A stretch of DNA of 11,107 bases from Burkholderiales bacterium (GCA_947450745.1 CANFYD010000072.1:1-11107), one strand, 5' to 3'. Positions 1-7,500 are shown, numbered from the stretch's first letter. Numbers and translations: made by a program. The notes: a model not told the origin generated them from the letters alone.

Positions 1-356
1 ACGCCGGCAATGCCTTGGCCAGTGGCTTGGTGGCAGGCCGCACATTTGCTCGCATAGACCTGCTTGCCGTCCACTGTGGCCGCGCCGGCGGCACCGGTAG
101 CGGCTACCGGCGGGCGCAGGTCGGCCACGGTGCGCTGGTCGCCGTAGGCCGAGGCTTCGCCGGACGGCGTGATGTAGATGTAGAACGCGCCCCACATCGC
201 CATCGCGCCGAGGAACATGGTCAAGAACCAAGGCAGCGGACGCACGCTCTCATCGGGGTCGGGCTTCTCACGGCCGCGCTGCTCGCTGTTGCGCTTGTTG
301 GCTGCGGACTTGCCGCCGCTCGTCTTGCGCTCGGGCTTGTTGTCGGGCCGGTTCAT
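1..356 (-). CDS. CcoP-like membrane-anchored cytochrome c, 3' end beyond window (partial)
   Basis: Third gene of the oxidase operon; 119 residues are visible before the left edge cuts it. Residues 1-39 form a hydrophilic tail rich in Lys, Arg and Asp, predicted to be cytoplasmic. One membrane helix follows (about 42-62, from PWFLTMFLG), then a periplasmic linker and a heme c site CAACH at residues 105-109 in a class I cytochrome context (YASKCAACHQATGQG). The ATG (356-354) overlaps the ccoO stop as ATGA, and AAGGA lies 6 nt upstream, so the start is well supported. By position and order it should carry electrons to the CcoN/CcoO core, as CcoP does. Classical CcoP is diheme; whether a second CxxCH exists lies outside the window, so a monoheme subunit remains possible. 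The basic N-terminal tail is unlike CcoP proteins I recall. Confidence 0.85.
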   Translation of the reverse strand, partial: MNRPDNKPERKTSGGKSAANKRNSEQRGREKPDPDESVRPLPWFLTMFLGAMAMWGAFYIYITPSGEASAYGDQRTVADLRPPVAATGAAGAATVDGKQVYASKCAACHQATGQGIAG

Positions 357-1006
357 GGCTTGTCCTTGTCAGGCGTGGGTGCTACGGGCATGGACGGCAG
401 CGGCGGCAAGGCCGGGTAGGTGCGGTCCAGCGACAGCAAATAGCTGACCAAGGCCAAGGCCTCCGGCTTGGCTACCACCACTTGGCCCGGCTGGGTCAGG
501 CCCGGCGGCAGGTTGACGACGGTTTCACCGGCCTTGGCCGCACCCTGGCGGAGCTCGAATAAATAGGGGTAGGACGGCATGATGGAGCCGGGCGTGTAGG
601 CGCGCGGCTGGTACAGGTGGCCGAGCTGCCAGTCCTTGCTTGGCTGGCGCGCCCCGATATTGAGCAGGTCAGGCCCGGTGCGCATGGTGCCCAGCAGGTG
701 CGGCGTGTCGTAGGCATAGTCGGCCGCCACCGAGGCGCGGCCCCAGCCACGGGTGGCGTCGGGGGCTTGCTTGATGTCGCGCGGTTGCTGGGAATGGCAG
801 TACACGCAGCCGTTGGCAATATAGGACTGGCGGCCGATCAACTGGTCGCTGGTGTAGGGCTTCAGGCCAACGGGCGGGCGGACGTTTTCCAGCAACAGAT
901 AGGGCATCACCACCAGCAGCCCGGTGGCACCGCCCAGAATCACCATCGCACCGGTGACCAGGCGCAGTTCGTCCATTTCCCAGAAACTCTTTTTCCCTGC
1001 GCTCAT
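353..1006 (-). CDS. ccoO: cbb3-type cytochrome c oxidase subunit II (CcoO/FixO-like, monoheme)
   Basis: A 217-residue membrane cytochrome c that passes electrons to the CcoN core. A single N-terminal anchor helix spans about residues 16-38. The heme c motif CVYCH is at 67-71, inside the family signature GCVYCHSQQ. The RTGPDL segment (109-114) and the PGSIMPSYP segment are also CcoO signatures; Met143 in the latter is the likely axial ligand. The Pro-rich tail (about 198-217) has no recognised role. The ATG (1006-1004) overlaps the ccoN stop as ATGA, and a strong AGGAG sits 7 nt upstream inside the ccoN 3' end, so translation is probably coupled. The protein is clearly CcoO-like, though the stretch after the heme (QPRDIKQAPD) differs from the usual CcoO version with Ile-Arg-Pro. 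Confidence 0.92.
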   Translation of the reverse strand: MSAGKKSFWEMDELRLVTGAMVILGGATGLLVVMPYLLLENVRPPVGLKPYTSDQLIGRQSYIANGCVYCHSQQPRDIKQAPDATRGWGRASVAADYAYDTPHLLGTMRTGPDLLNIGARQPSKDWQLGHLYQPRAYTPGSIMPSYPYLFELRQGAAKAGETVVNLPPGLTQPGQVVVAKPEALALVSYLLSLDRTYPALPPLPSMPVAPTPDKDKP

Positions 1007-2664
1007 GCTGCAACTCCTTTGCCGAACATGCGTTGCAGCAACTGCTGGCTCAACAAGGTGGCGCCCAGCCGTTTAGGCCCGAACTTCCAGCCCATCGCGA
1101 AGAAATGCGCGGCAAAGACCAAGTGACCCAGCGTCATCAAGCCGCCGCCGATCGAGCGCGCCTGCAAATAAGGCAGGGTCAGCTTGACCGATTGCATGAA
1201 GGTCGTGTTCGCGTCCAGCATCGCCAGGCCCTGCAACCAGCCGCCGATCGACAGCCAGATGAAATAGATGGCGAAGCCGATCAGCACCAGCCAGAAGTGC
1301 AGCGAAATCAGCTTCGGGTACGGCCATTCCCAGTTCATCACGCGCGGCATGATGAAGTAGATCGAGCCGAACATCACCATCGAGAAAAAGCCGTACAGCC
1401 CCAGGTGGGCGTGGGCAATCGTGTAGTGGGTGAAGTGGGTGACGGTGTTGACCGCCCGCAGCGCTTCAAGCGAGCCCTGCACCGATGCGGCCGTGTACAT
1501 CATCGCGCCCAGCACAATGAAGCGCAGCGTCGGTGAATAGGCCAGCGCACGGAAGTTGCCCAGCACCGTCATGTGCTGGTTGACCGCCACCGCAAACACC
1601 GGGATCACCATCATCATGCTTTGCACGATCGAGATGGTGACCAGCCAGGACGGCACCGGCCCGCCGATCAAGTGGTGACCGCCGACCTGGCTGTAAAAGA
1701 AAGCCAGCGACCAAAAGCCCAGCAGGGACAAGTTGTACGAGTGGATAGGCTTGCCCAGCACCTTGGGGATGAAGTAGTAGGACGCCGCCAAACCGATCGG
1801 GGTGAACCACAGACCCAGCACGTTGTGGCCGAACCACCAGTTCATCGTCGCTTGCTGCACGCCGAAATGCAGACCCGGCACGTTGGCGATCAAGAACAGC
1901 GCCGGGAACCACAGCAGGCCGGCACCGATGTACCAGACCGACACATACAGATGCTTGACCTTGCGTTGCAGCAGCGTCAGCCACAGCGGCAGGCCGACCA
2001 GCGCGCCGCCGATGACCAGCAGGATGTCGATCTGCCACGGGTATTCCAGCCATTCCAGGCCGTCGGAATGACCGGTGGCAATGGCGACGGTGCCGGCAAA
2101 CACGCCGATGCTCCACAGCGCGCCGCCGATCAAGGCGTATTTGGCCCCGACCAGCTCGGTTTTGAGCAAGCGCGGAATCAGCCAGATGGCCACGCCAATG
2201 CCGGCCAGCGAACACCAGCCGTAGGCCACCAGGTTCAAGTGGATCGGGCGGATGCGCCCGAAGGTCAGCCATTCGTACTGCACCCACCAGTCCGGCTCAT
2301 GCAGCTTGATCGATGAGATCAGCCCAGCGAACGAGGCCAGCACCAGCCAGATCACCGCCAGCGTCAGCGCGACGCCCACCACCAGCGAGGTCGATTGGTC
2401 GGCGCGGCTGCGGGCCTCGGTTTCCGCCAGGTCCATGCGCGGCGCGGTCACGCCGGGGCCGCTCATTTCACGCTGCAAGCCGCTCTGCTGCTCCGGCGTG
2501 GCAGCAGGGTCTTCAACCGCCCCCAACTCGTTGACCGCAAAAATCTCGGTGGCTGCCGCCGTGCCGCTGCCAAACAGCCCTTGGGCCATCGACCAGATGA
2601 AGATGAACAGCGCTGCGATCGACAACAAGAATGTGCCGAGCAAGACGCCTACTGTGAAGTCCAT
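1003..2664 (-). CDS. ccoN: cbb3-type cytochrome c oxidase subunit I (CcoN-like) with extra CcoS-like N-terminus
   Basis: Catalytic heme-copper subunit reducing O2 to water in the inner membrane; 553 residues, longer than the usual roughly 475. Residues 93-530 are the CcoN core. Low-spin heme ligands are His142 (RIRPIH) and His420; high-spin heme b3 ligand is His418 (AHAH); CuB ligands are His280 (FGHN), His330 and His331. The cross-linking tyrosine is Tyr324 (FFYSQ). From residue 280 on, these match Pseudomonas stutzeri CcoN with a constant +73 offset (207, 251, 257/258, 345, 347, numbers from memory). K-pathway positions Thr288, Tyr296 and Ser313 are also retained. Odd features: Gln396 stands where CcoN has the conserved Glu of its FEGP motif (Glu323), and residues 1-55 form an additional helix plus tail resembling the assembly protein CcoS, joined by a polar linker (56-92). 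The retained Tyr argues for an oxidase rather than an NO reductase. Start ATG 2664; no strong Shine-Dalgarno. Confidence 0.93.
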   Translation of the reverse strand: MDFTVGVLLGTFLLSIAALFIFIWSMAQGLFGSGTAAATEIFAVNELGAVEDPAATPEQQSGLQREMSGPGVTAPRMDLAETEARSRADQSTSLVVGVALTLAVIWLVLASFAGLISSIKLHEPDWWVQYEWLTFGRIRPIHLNLVAYGWCSLAGIGVAIWLIPRLLKTELVGAKYALIGGALWSIGVFAGTVAIATGHSDGLEWLEYPWQIDILLVIGGALVGLPLWLTLLQRKVKHLYVSVWYIGAGLLWFPALFLIANVPGLHFGVQQATMNWWFGHNVLGLWFTPIGLAASYYFIPKVLGKPIHSYNLSLLGFWSLAFFYSQVGGHHLIGGPVPSWLVTISIVQSMMMVIPVFAVAVNQHMTVLGNFRALAYSPTLRFIVLGAMMYTAASVQGSLEALRAVNTVTHFTHYTIAHAHLGLYGFFSMVMFGSIYFIMPRVMNWEWPYPKLISLHFWLVLIGFAIYFIWLSIGGWLQGLAMLDANTTFMQSVKLTLPYLQARSIGGGLMTLGHLVFAAHFFAMGWKFGPKRLGATLLSQQLLQRMFGKGVAA

Positions 2665-2900
2665 ATTTTTATTGTCCCGTCAGGGTGTTTTGTGAAGGGC
2701 TCGCGCAAATTCGCTTGAATTGAATGAATTCGAACTTAACTTGGCGTCGGGACTATGGCAGTTTTGCTGAATTTTTGATTTAGCGCCACGCAATGAACTT
2801 TTTCTACTCGGGGCACAGCCGCCCAAATTCCTGGGTGCAGCTTAGCAGCCGGCCTTTTTCACCTTGGCGCTGCACTGAACGCCGACGCGTCGCCGCCCCA
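2665..2900 (-). promoter_or_regulatory. AT-rich spacer upstream of ccoN (probable promoter region)
   Basis: A 236-nt stretch between the globin stop and the ccoN start, both on the minus strand. Bases about 2701-2800 are clearly AT-richer than the flanking genes, as expected of a promoter for the oxidase operon. It holds an inverted repeat GTGCAGC (2835-2841) / GCTGCAC (2869-2875) and the perfect palindrome CGACGCGTCG (2883-2892) just after the globin stop, either of which could help end the globin transcript; neither is followed by a clear U tract. A weak FNR-like sequence is at 2720-2733 (TTGAATGAATTCGA). No coding potential was seen. Confidence 0.45.
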
Positions 2901-3308
2901 TCAGGTGTTGATCAAGTGCTCGGCCATGTCGGTGAAGGCACGGTTCATGCCGGCGCGCAAGCTCTCGTCGGGCACTTGTTCGGCCAGCGCTTGCCGCATG
3001 CAGAGCAGCCATTCATCGCGTTCGACCGGGCCGATGGCATAGGCCGCGTGGCGCATGCGCAGGCGCGGGTGGCCGCGCTCGCGGATGTAGAGCGGCGGGC
3101 CGCCGAACCAGCCGCTCAAGAACTTGAACAGGCTGTCGGCGCTGCCGCTGAGGCTCTCCGGGTGCAGACGTCGCACCGCATGGGCCTCGGGCAATTCATC
3201 CATCAGCGCATAAAAACGGTTCACCAATTGGTGGATGGCCGGCTCGCCGCCCAGCTTGGCGTAGACGCTGTCGGCCGCAATCGGCGGGTCTTGCAGGATG
3301 TCGCTCAT
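2901..3308 (-). CDS. Group II truncated hemoglobin (trHbO/YjbI-like globin)
   Basis: A 135-residue soluble 2-on-2 globin. Family landmarks: Phe32-Tyr33 of the B helix (Tyr B10), the LHPES segment at 48-52 at the CD corner with His49 near CD1, the proximal heme ligand His87 (RMRHAAYAIG), and Trp100, exactly 13 residues later, as the Trp G8 typical of groups II and III. The GHPRLRMRH segment is characteristic of group II proteins. These globins bind O2 and NO in the cytoplasm and are linked to NO detoxification, oxygen supply or redox sensing; the sequence does not decide which. It lies 236 nt upstream of the cbb3-type oxidase operon and reads the same way, suggesting a shared micro-oxic or nitrosative theme. 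Start ATG 3308 has a weak GGGAA upstream. Promoter signals are expected in 3309-3594. Confidence 0.93.
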   Translation of the reverse strand: MSDILQDPPIAADSVYAKLGGEPAIHQLVNRFYALMDELPEAHAVRRLHPESLSGSADSLFKFLSGWFGGPPLYIRERGHPRLRMRHAAYAIGPVERDEWLLCMRQALAEQVPDESLRAGMNRAFTDMAEHLINT

Positions 3309-3374
3309 GGGGTTCCCGTCCGTTTTGAAAGTCAGACCTTGAGATCTCTTTGACTTGAACTGTGCAATTGCTGT

Positions 3375-3421
3375 GCCAAGCCCAGTTCAGCGATGAAATC
3401 ATTCAAAAACAGGGGCTTGGC
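3375..3421. repeat. 9-bp perfect inverted repeat (GCCAAGCCC / GGGCTTGGC)
   Basis: GCCAAGCCC at 3375-3383 pairs perfectly with GGGCTTGGC at 3413-3421 across a 29-nt AT-richer loop. It lies in the divergent spacer, 67 nt upstream of the globin start, and each arm contains GCCAA or TTGGC, the core also found in the cluster at 3456-3504. It could be a leader hairpin of the globin transcript or a pair of protein sites. Role unknown. Confidence 0.5.
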
Positions 3422-3455
3422 GCAACGCGTGTGGCGCGGCATGGTGGCGCTTTGC

Positions 3456-3504
3456 TGCCAAAGGTCTGCCGCTTGCTGCCAAAAATTGGCAGTCCATCTG
3501 CCAA
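3456..3504. promoter_or_regulatory. Clustered TGCCAA/TTGGCA repeats, candidate operator array
   Basis: Three direct copies of TGCCAA start at 3456, 3477 and 3499 (spacings 21 and 22 nt, about two helical turns), and an inverted TTGGCA lies at 3486-3491. They form two overlapping perfect palindromes: CTGCCAA-AAA-TTGGCAG (3476-3492) and TTGGCAG-TCCAT-CTGCCAA (3486-3504). The array sits between the divergent globin and DUF3149 genes. The second palindrome also has GG and GC dinucleotides 12 nt apart on both strands (TTGGCAG...CTGC), resembling a sigma-54 -24/-12 promoter, but several consensus positions are off. A repressor or activator operator is the simpler reading; the binding protein is unknown. 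Confidence 0.5.
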
Positions 3505-3521
3505 GGCGGAGGCTGACTTTT

Positions 3522-3535
3522 GCTTGCGTTACATC
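3522..3535. promoter_or_regulatory. FNR/CRP-family-like box (TTGCG-TTAC-ATCAA)
   Basis: TTGCGTTACATCAA matches the FNR/Anr consensus TTGAT-N4-ATCAA at 8 of 10 positions, with a perfect right half-site. Its centre is about 66 nt before the DUF3149 start and about 220 nt before the globin start. An oxygen-responsive site would suit a region with a globin and a cbb3-type oxidase nearby, but no convincing -10 hexamer was found next to it. Confidence 0.3.
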
Positions 3536-3582
3536 AAGCCGGTTGCCGGGTCGGCCATGCCCAATGAGCCTCATTTGATCGT

Positions 3583-3588
3583 GAGGAG
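3583..3588 (+). promoter_or_regulatory. Shine-Dalgarno GAGGAG of the DUF3149 gene
   Basis: GAGGAG sits 6 nt before the ATG at 3595. It is the clearest ribosome binding site in this spacer and is a main reason to accept the very short gene that follows. Confidence 0.75.
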
Positions 3589-3594
3589 ATTGCC

Positions 3595-3747
3595 ATGTCC
3601 GCCTTGAAAATCCTGTTCACCACCGACGTCGGCCTGATGACCGCCGCCGGTTTCGTCTTCATGCTTGGCATGGGTGCCTTCTTCGTCCGCTACTTTCTCA
3701 AACACATGAAAGAGGACGCCAAACGGGCCGCTGCCGCGAAGCGTTGA
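3595..3747 (+). CDS. DUF3149 family membrane micro-protein (50 aa)
   Basis: A 50-residue protein, MSALKILFTTDVGLMTAAGF at the start, with one hydrophobic helix (about 13-34) rich in Gly, Met and Phe (FVFMLGMGAFFVRYF), followed by a positively charged tail (LKHMKEDAKRAAAAKR). This arrangement (short LFTTD lead, FMLGMG helix core, FFVRYFLKHM exit) is what I recall of Pfam DUF3149, a family of single-span proteins of unknown function common in betaproteobacteria. By the positive-inside rule the C-terminus should be cytoplasmic. A strong GAGGAG site and coding-like codon choice support it. It diverges from the globin gene and converges on serB with a 21-nt gap. Function unknown. Confidence 0.82.
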   Translation: MSALKILFTTDVGLMTAAGFVFMLGMGAFFVRYFLKHMKEDAKRAAAAKR

Positions 3748-3768
3748 CGCGCTGAAGCTCGGGGCCGC

Positions 3769-4470
3769 CTACAGCAGCAGGTCCAGCAAACGTTCCAGCC
3801 CACCGCTGTTGATCGCCACCATCGCTTGCGCGCGCACCAGTGGCTTGGCGTGGAAGGCCACCGACAAACCGGCCGCGCCCAGCATCAACAAGTCGTTGGC
3901 CCCGTCACCCACCGCAATCGCTTGCGCCGGCGTGCAGCCGATCTCGGCGCAGCATGCAAGCAACATGCGGCGCTTTTCCTCGCCGTCGCAAATTTCGCCC
4001 CAGGCCTGCGTCAGCAGCCCGCCGGTGAGTGCGCCGTCTTTGATTTCAAGCTCGTTGCTGCGCACAAAGTCCATGCCCAGTTCGGCCGCCACAAAGCGGG
4101 TGAAAAAGGTGAAGCCCCCGGACACCAGCACTAGCTTGATTCCGGCCGCCTTCAACGCGGCGCACAGTTCGCGCGCACCCGGGTTGAACTCCAGGCGCTC
4201 CTTCAGCACCGCGTCGAGGGCGCTTTGCGGCACGCCTTTCAGCAGCGCCAACCGGCGGCGCAAGCTGTCCTTGAAGTCGGTGATCTCGCCGCGCATGGCC
4301 GCTTCGGTGATCGCCGCCACCTCCGTCTTGCGGCCGGCAGCCTCGGCAATTTCGTCAATGCACTCGATATTGATCAGCGTCGAATCCATGTCGAACGCCG
4401 CAATTTTGAAGTCCGCCAGGCGCAGCGGCGGGATGAAGCCTTGGATGATCAATGGTGTGATGGCGGTCAT
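3769..4470 (-). CDS. serB: Phosphoserine phosphatase SerB
   Basis: Last step of serine synthesis in the cytoplasm: hydrolysis of O-phosphoserine to serine with Mg2+. The protein has 233 residues and the three HAD-superfamily motifs: DMDST (27-31) with nucleophile Asp27 and acid/base Asp29; the VSGGF Ser-containing motif II; and GDGANDLLM motif III near the C-terminus. The cap segment containing FKDSLRRRLALLKG is typical of SerB. The short N-terminus (about 20 residues before the HAD core) means it lacks the ACT-like regulatory domain of longer SerB forms. It lies 51 nt after mfd on the same strand, so it is probably co-transcribed; no clear Shine-Dalgarno is seen before its ATG. Confidence 0.96.
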   Translation of the reverse strand: MTAITPLIIQGFIPPLRLADFKIAAFDMDSTLINIECIDEIAEAAGRKTEVAAITEAAMRGEITDFKDSLRRRLALLKGVPQSALDAVLKERLEFNPGARELCAALKAAGIKLVLVSGGFTFFTRFVAAELGMDFVRSNELEIKDGALTGGLLTQAWGEICDGEEKRRMLLACCAEIGCTPAQAIAVGDGANDLLMLGAAGLSVAFHAKPLVRAQAMVAINSGGLERLLDLLL

Positions 4471-4521
4471 GGTGTGTTGGCTAAGGCAAGGGGCTGGCGG
4501 CAGATGGCGCGTGACATGACG

Positions 4522-7500
4522 CTAATCCTGCTTCACCGGCTGCCCCAACAACCTCAGCACCTCGCGGATCGCTTGCGCGCGGTCTTTCGGGTCGCTGAGC
4601 GCTTTGTCGATGCGCAGCTTGTCGTTGCCGACCAGCTTGATGTTCTTGTTCTTTTGCACCAGCTCGATCACCTTCATCGCGTCGATCGGCGGGTTCGGGC
4701 GGAAGCCTATATTCATCACCATTGGGGCAGCGTCGATTTTCAGTACGCCATAAGGCTTGGCCAGCACGCGCAGGCGGTGCATGTCGAACAGGGTCTGGCC
4801 CTGGTGGGGCAATTTGCCGAAGCGGTCGGTCACCTCTTCCAGCAGCGCGTCGATCTGGCTGCTCTTGGTGGCCGAGGCCAGGCGTTTGTAGAGTGACAGC
4901 CGCACATGAACGTCGCCGCAATAAGCGTCCGGCAGCAGCGCGGGCGCATGCAGATTGATCTCGGTGACGGCACCCAGCGGGCTGAGCAGGTCGGGCTCGA
5001 CGCCGGCTTTCAGCGAGCGCACCGCTTCGGACAGCATCTCGTTGTAGAGCTGGAAGCCGATTTCCATCATGTTGCCGCTCTGGTTTTCGCCCAGCATCTG
5101 GCCGGCACCGCGAATCTCCAGGTCGTGCATGGCCAGATAAAAGCCCGAGCCCAGTTCTTCCATCGCCTGGATCGCGTCGAGCCGCTGGGCCGCCTGCTTG
5201 GTCAGGCCTTCAAGATCGGGCACCATCAGATAGGCGTAGGCCTGGTGGTGGGAGCGACCGACGCGGCCGCGCAACTGGTGCAGCTGCGCCAGGCCGAACT
5301 TGTCGGCCCGCGCCATCACGATGGTGTTGGCGCTGGGCACGTCGATGCCGGTTTCGATGATGGTGGAGCAGAGTAAGAGGTTGTGTTTGCCGCCGACGAA
5401 CTCGCGCATCACCCGCTCCAGCTCGCGCTCGGGCATCTGGCCGTGGGCCACGATGATGCGAGCCTCGGGCACCAGCTCGGCCAGCTTCTGGCGCCGGTTC
5501 TCGATCGTCTCCACCTCGTTGTGCAGGAAGTAGACCTGGCCGCCGCGCTTCAGCTCGCGCAGGATCGCCTCGCGGATCACGCCATTGCTTTCGGTGCGCA
5601 CAAAGGTCTTGATCGCCAGCCGGCGCTGCGGCGCGGTGGCAATCACGCTCAAATCGCGCAGGCCTTCCAGCGCCATACCCAGCGTGCGCGGGATCGGCGT
5701 GGCGGTCAGCGTCAGCACATCCACTTCGGCACGCATCGCCTTCATCGCCTCCTTGTGGCGCACGCCGAAGCGGTGCTCTTCGTCGATCACCAGCAGGCCC
5801 AGGCGGGCGAACTTGATCTCCGCGCTGAGCAGCTTGTGGGTGCCGATGACGATGTCGATCGTGCCGTCCGCCAAGCCGGCAATCGCCGCCTTGATTTCTT
5901 TGGCCGAACGGAAGCGGCTCATCTCCGCCACCCGCACCGGCCATTTGCCGAAGCGGTCCGAGATGTTCTGGTAATGCTGTTCGGCCAGCAGCGTGGTCGG
6001 TGCCAGGATGGCCACTTGCTTGCCGCCCATCACCGCCACGAAGGCAGCGCGCAGAGCGACCTCGGTCTTGCCGAAGCCGACATCGCCGCAGATCAGCCTG
6101 TCCATCGGCTTCGGGCTGATCATGTCCTGGATCACCGCGTGGATGGCAGCGCGCTGGTCCGGTGTTTCTTCAAAGCCGAAGCTGGCGGCAAAGGCCTCGT
6201 AGTCCGGTCCGGAGTAGCGGAACGCATGGCCTTCGCGCGAGGCGCGCAGGGCATAGAGGTTGAGCAACTCGGCGGCGGTGTCGCGCACCTGCTCGGCGGC
6301 GCGGCGCTTGGCCTTTTCCCATTGGCCGGAGCCCAAACGATGCAGCGGCGCTTCTTCGGCGCTCACCCCCGTGTAGCGGCTGATCAGGTGCAACTGCGAC
6401 ACCGGCACGTAGAGCGTCGCTTCGTCCGCGTATTGCAGGTGCAAGAACTCCGAAGCCCCGTCGCCGATGTCGATATTGATCAGCCCCTGGTAGCGCCCGA
6501 TGCCGTGGTTGTTGTGCACCACCGGGTCGCCGACCTTCAGCTCGGACAAATCCTTGATCAGCGCGTTGACGTCGCTGACCTGCTCTTGCTTGCGGCGCCG
6601 GCGCGTCGTCGGCGTGGTGGCAAACAGCTCGGTCTCGGTGAACAGCTGAATGAACGTGCCCCCACGTCCGCCTTCGGCGTCCTGCCCCCCGAGGGGGCTG
6701 CCCGGGCTTGGGGCGGCCCGGCTCCCTGGCGCTTTGTTTTCCGGTTCGATCCAGAAAAACCCGCTCGCCAACGGCGCGGCGGTGATGGCGAACTTCTCGT
6801 CGCTGGCCTCGAACTCGGCCAGGTTCTTCACCGACGGCGGTTCGATCTTGCTGTCGCGCAGCAGCTCCAGCAGGCTCTCGCGCCGGCCTTCGCTTTCGGC
6901 CAGCAGCAAGACGCGGTGCGGCGTGCTCCGCAGATGCTCGGCCAGCCGCGCCAGCGGTTGCTGCGTACCGCGCTCGATGCTGACATCGGGCAGCGGCCGG
7001 GCGTAATCGACCGCCTCATTGCCGCGCACCGACAACACCGCATGCGGGTGAGTGAGGGCGAAGAACTCCTCCACCTTCAGAAAAATTTCCTCCGGTGCCA
7101 GGATGGGCCGCTCCGGGTCGTGCTGCAAGAAGCGGTGGCGCTCGCGGGTGTCGACCCAAAAGCGCTTCAGCGCCTCGTCCACCTCGCCGTGCAGCACCAG
7201 CGCGGCCTGCTCACCGATGAAGTCGAAAAAGGTGGCGGTCTGCTCGAAAAAGATCGGCAGGAAATACTCGATGCCGCCGGTGGCGATGCCGGACGCCATG
7301 TCTTTGTAGATGCGCGAGCGGGTCGGGTCACCGTCCATCTTTTCGCGCCAACGCGAGCGGAAGGTCTTGCGCGCATCCTCGTCCATCGGGAACTCGCGCC
7401 CCGGCAGCAAGCGCACGGCCGGCACCGGGTAGAGGCTGCGCTGGCTGTCCGGGTCAAAGGTGCGGATCGAATCGACCTCGTCGCCAAACAGGTCGACCCG

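Noticed and set aside
1573..2316. 247-codon plus-strand open frame opposite ccoN
   Set aside because: Low-complexity His/Arg/Gln/Asp translation, no motif, mirror of the coding frame of ccoN.
1003..2664. Reading the subunit I gene as nitric oxide reductase NorB
   Set aside because: The cross-link tyrosine (Tyr324) of CcoN is kept, the CuB motif is FGHN rather than the NorB type, and the partner gene is CcoO-like, so it is a C-family oxidase.
2720..2733. FNR-like sequence TTGAATGAATTCGA upstream of ccoN
   Set aside because: Only 7 of 10 consensus bases and no good -10 element at the right spacing; its placement is attractive but it is too weak to list as a site.
3486..3504. Definite sigma-54 promoter
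   Set aside because: GG/GC spacing fits but the match is symmetric on both strands as a by-product of the palindrome, and four of the defined consensus bases differ.
3748..3768. Terminator between convergent DUF3149 and serB
   Set aside because: The 21-nt gap has no stem-loop followed by a T tract.
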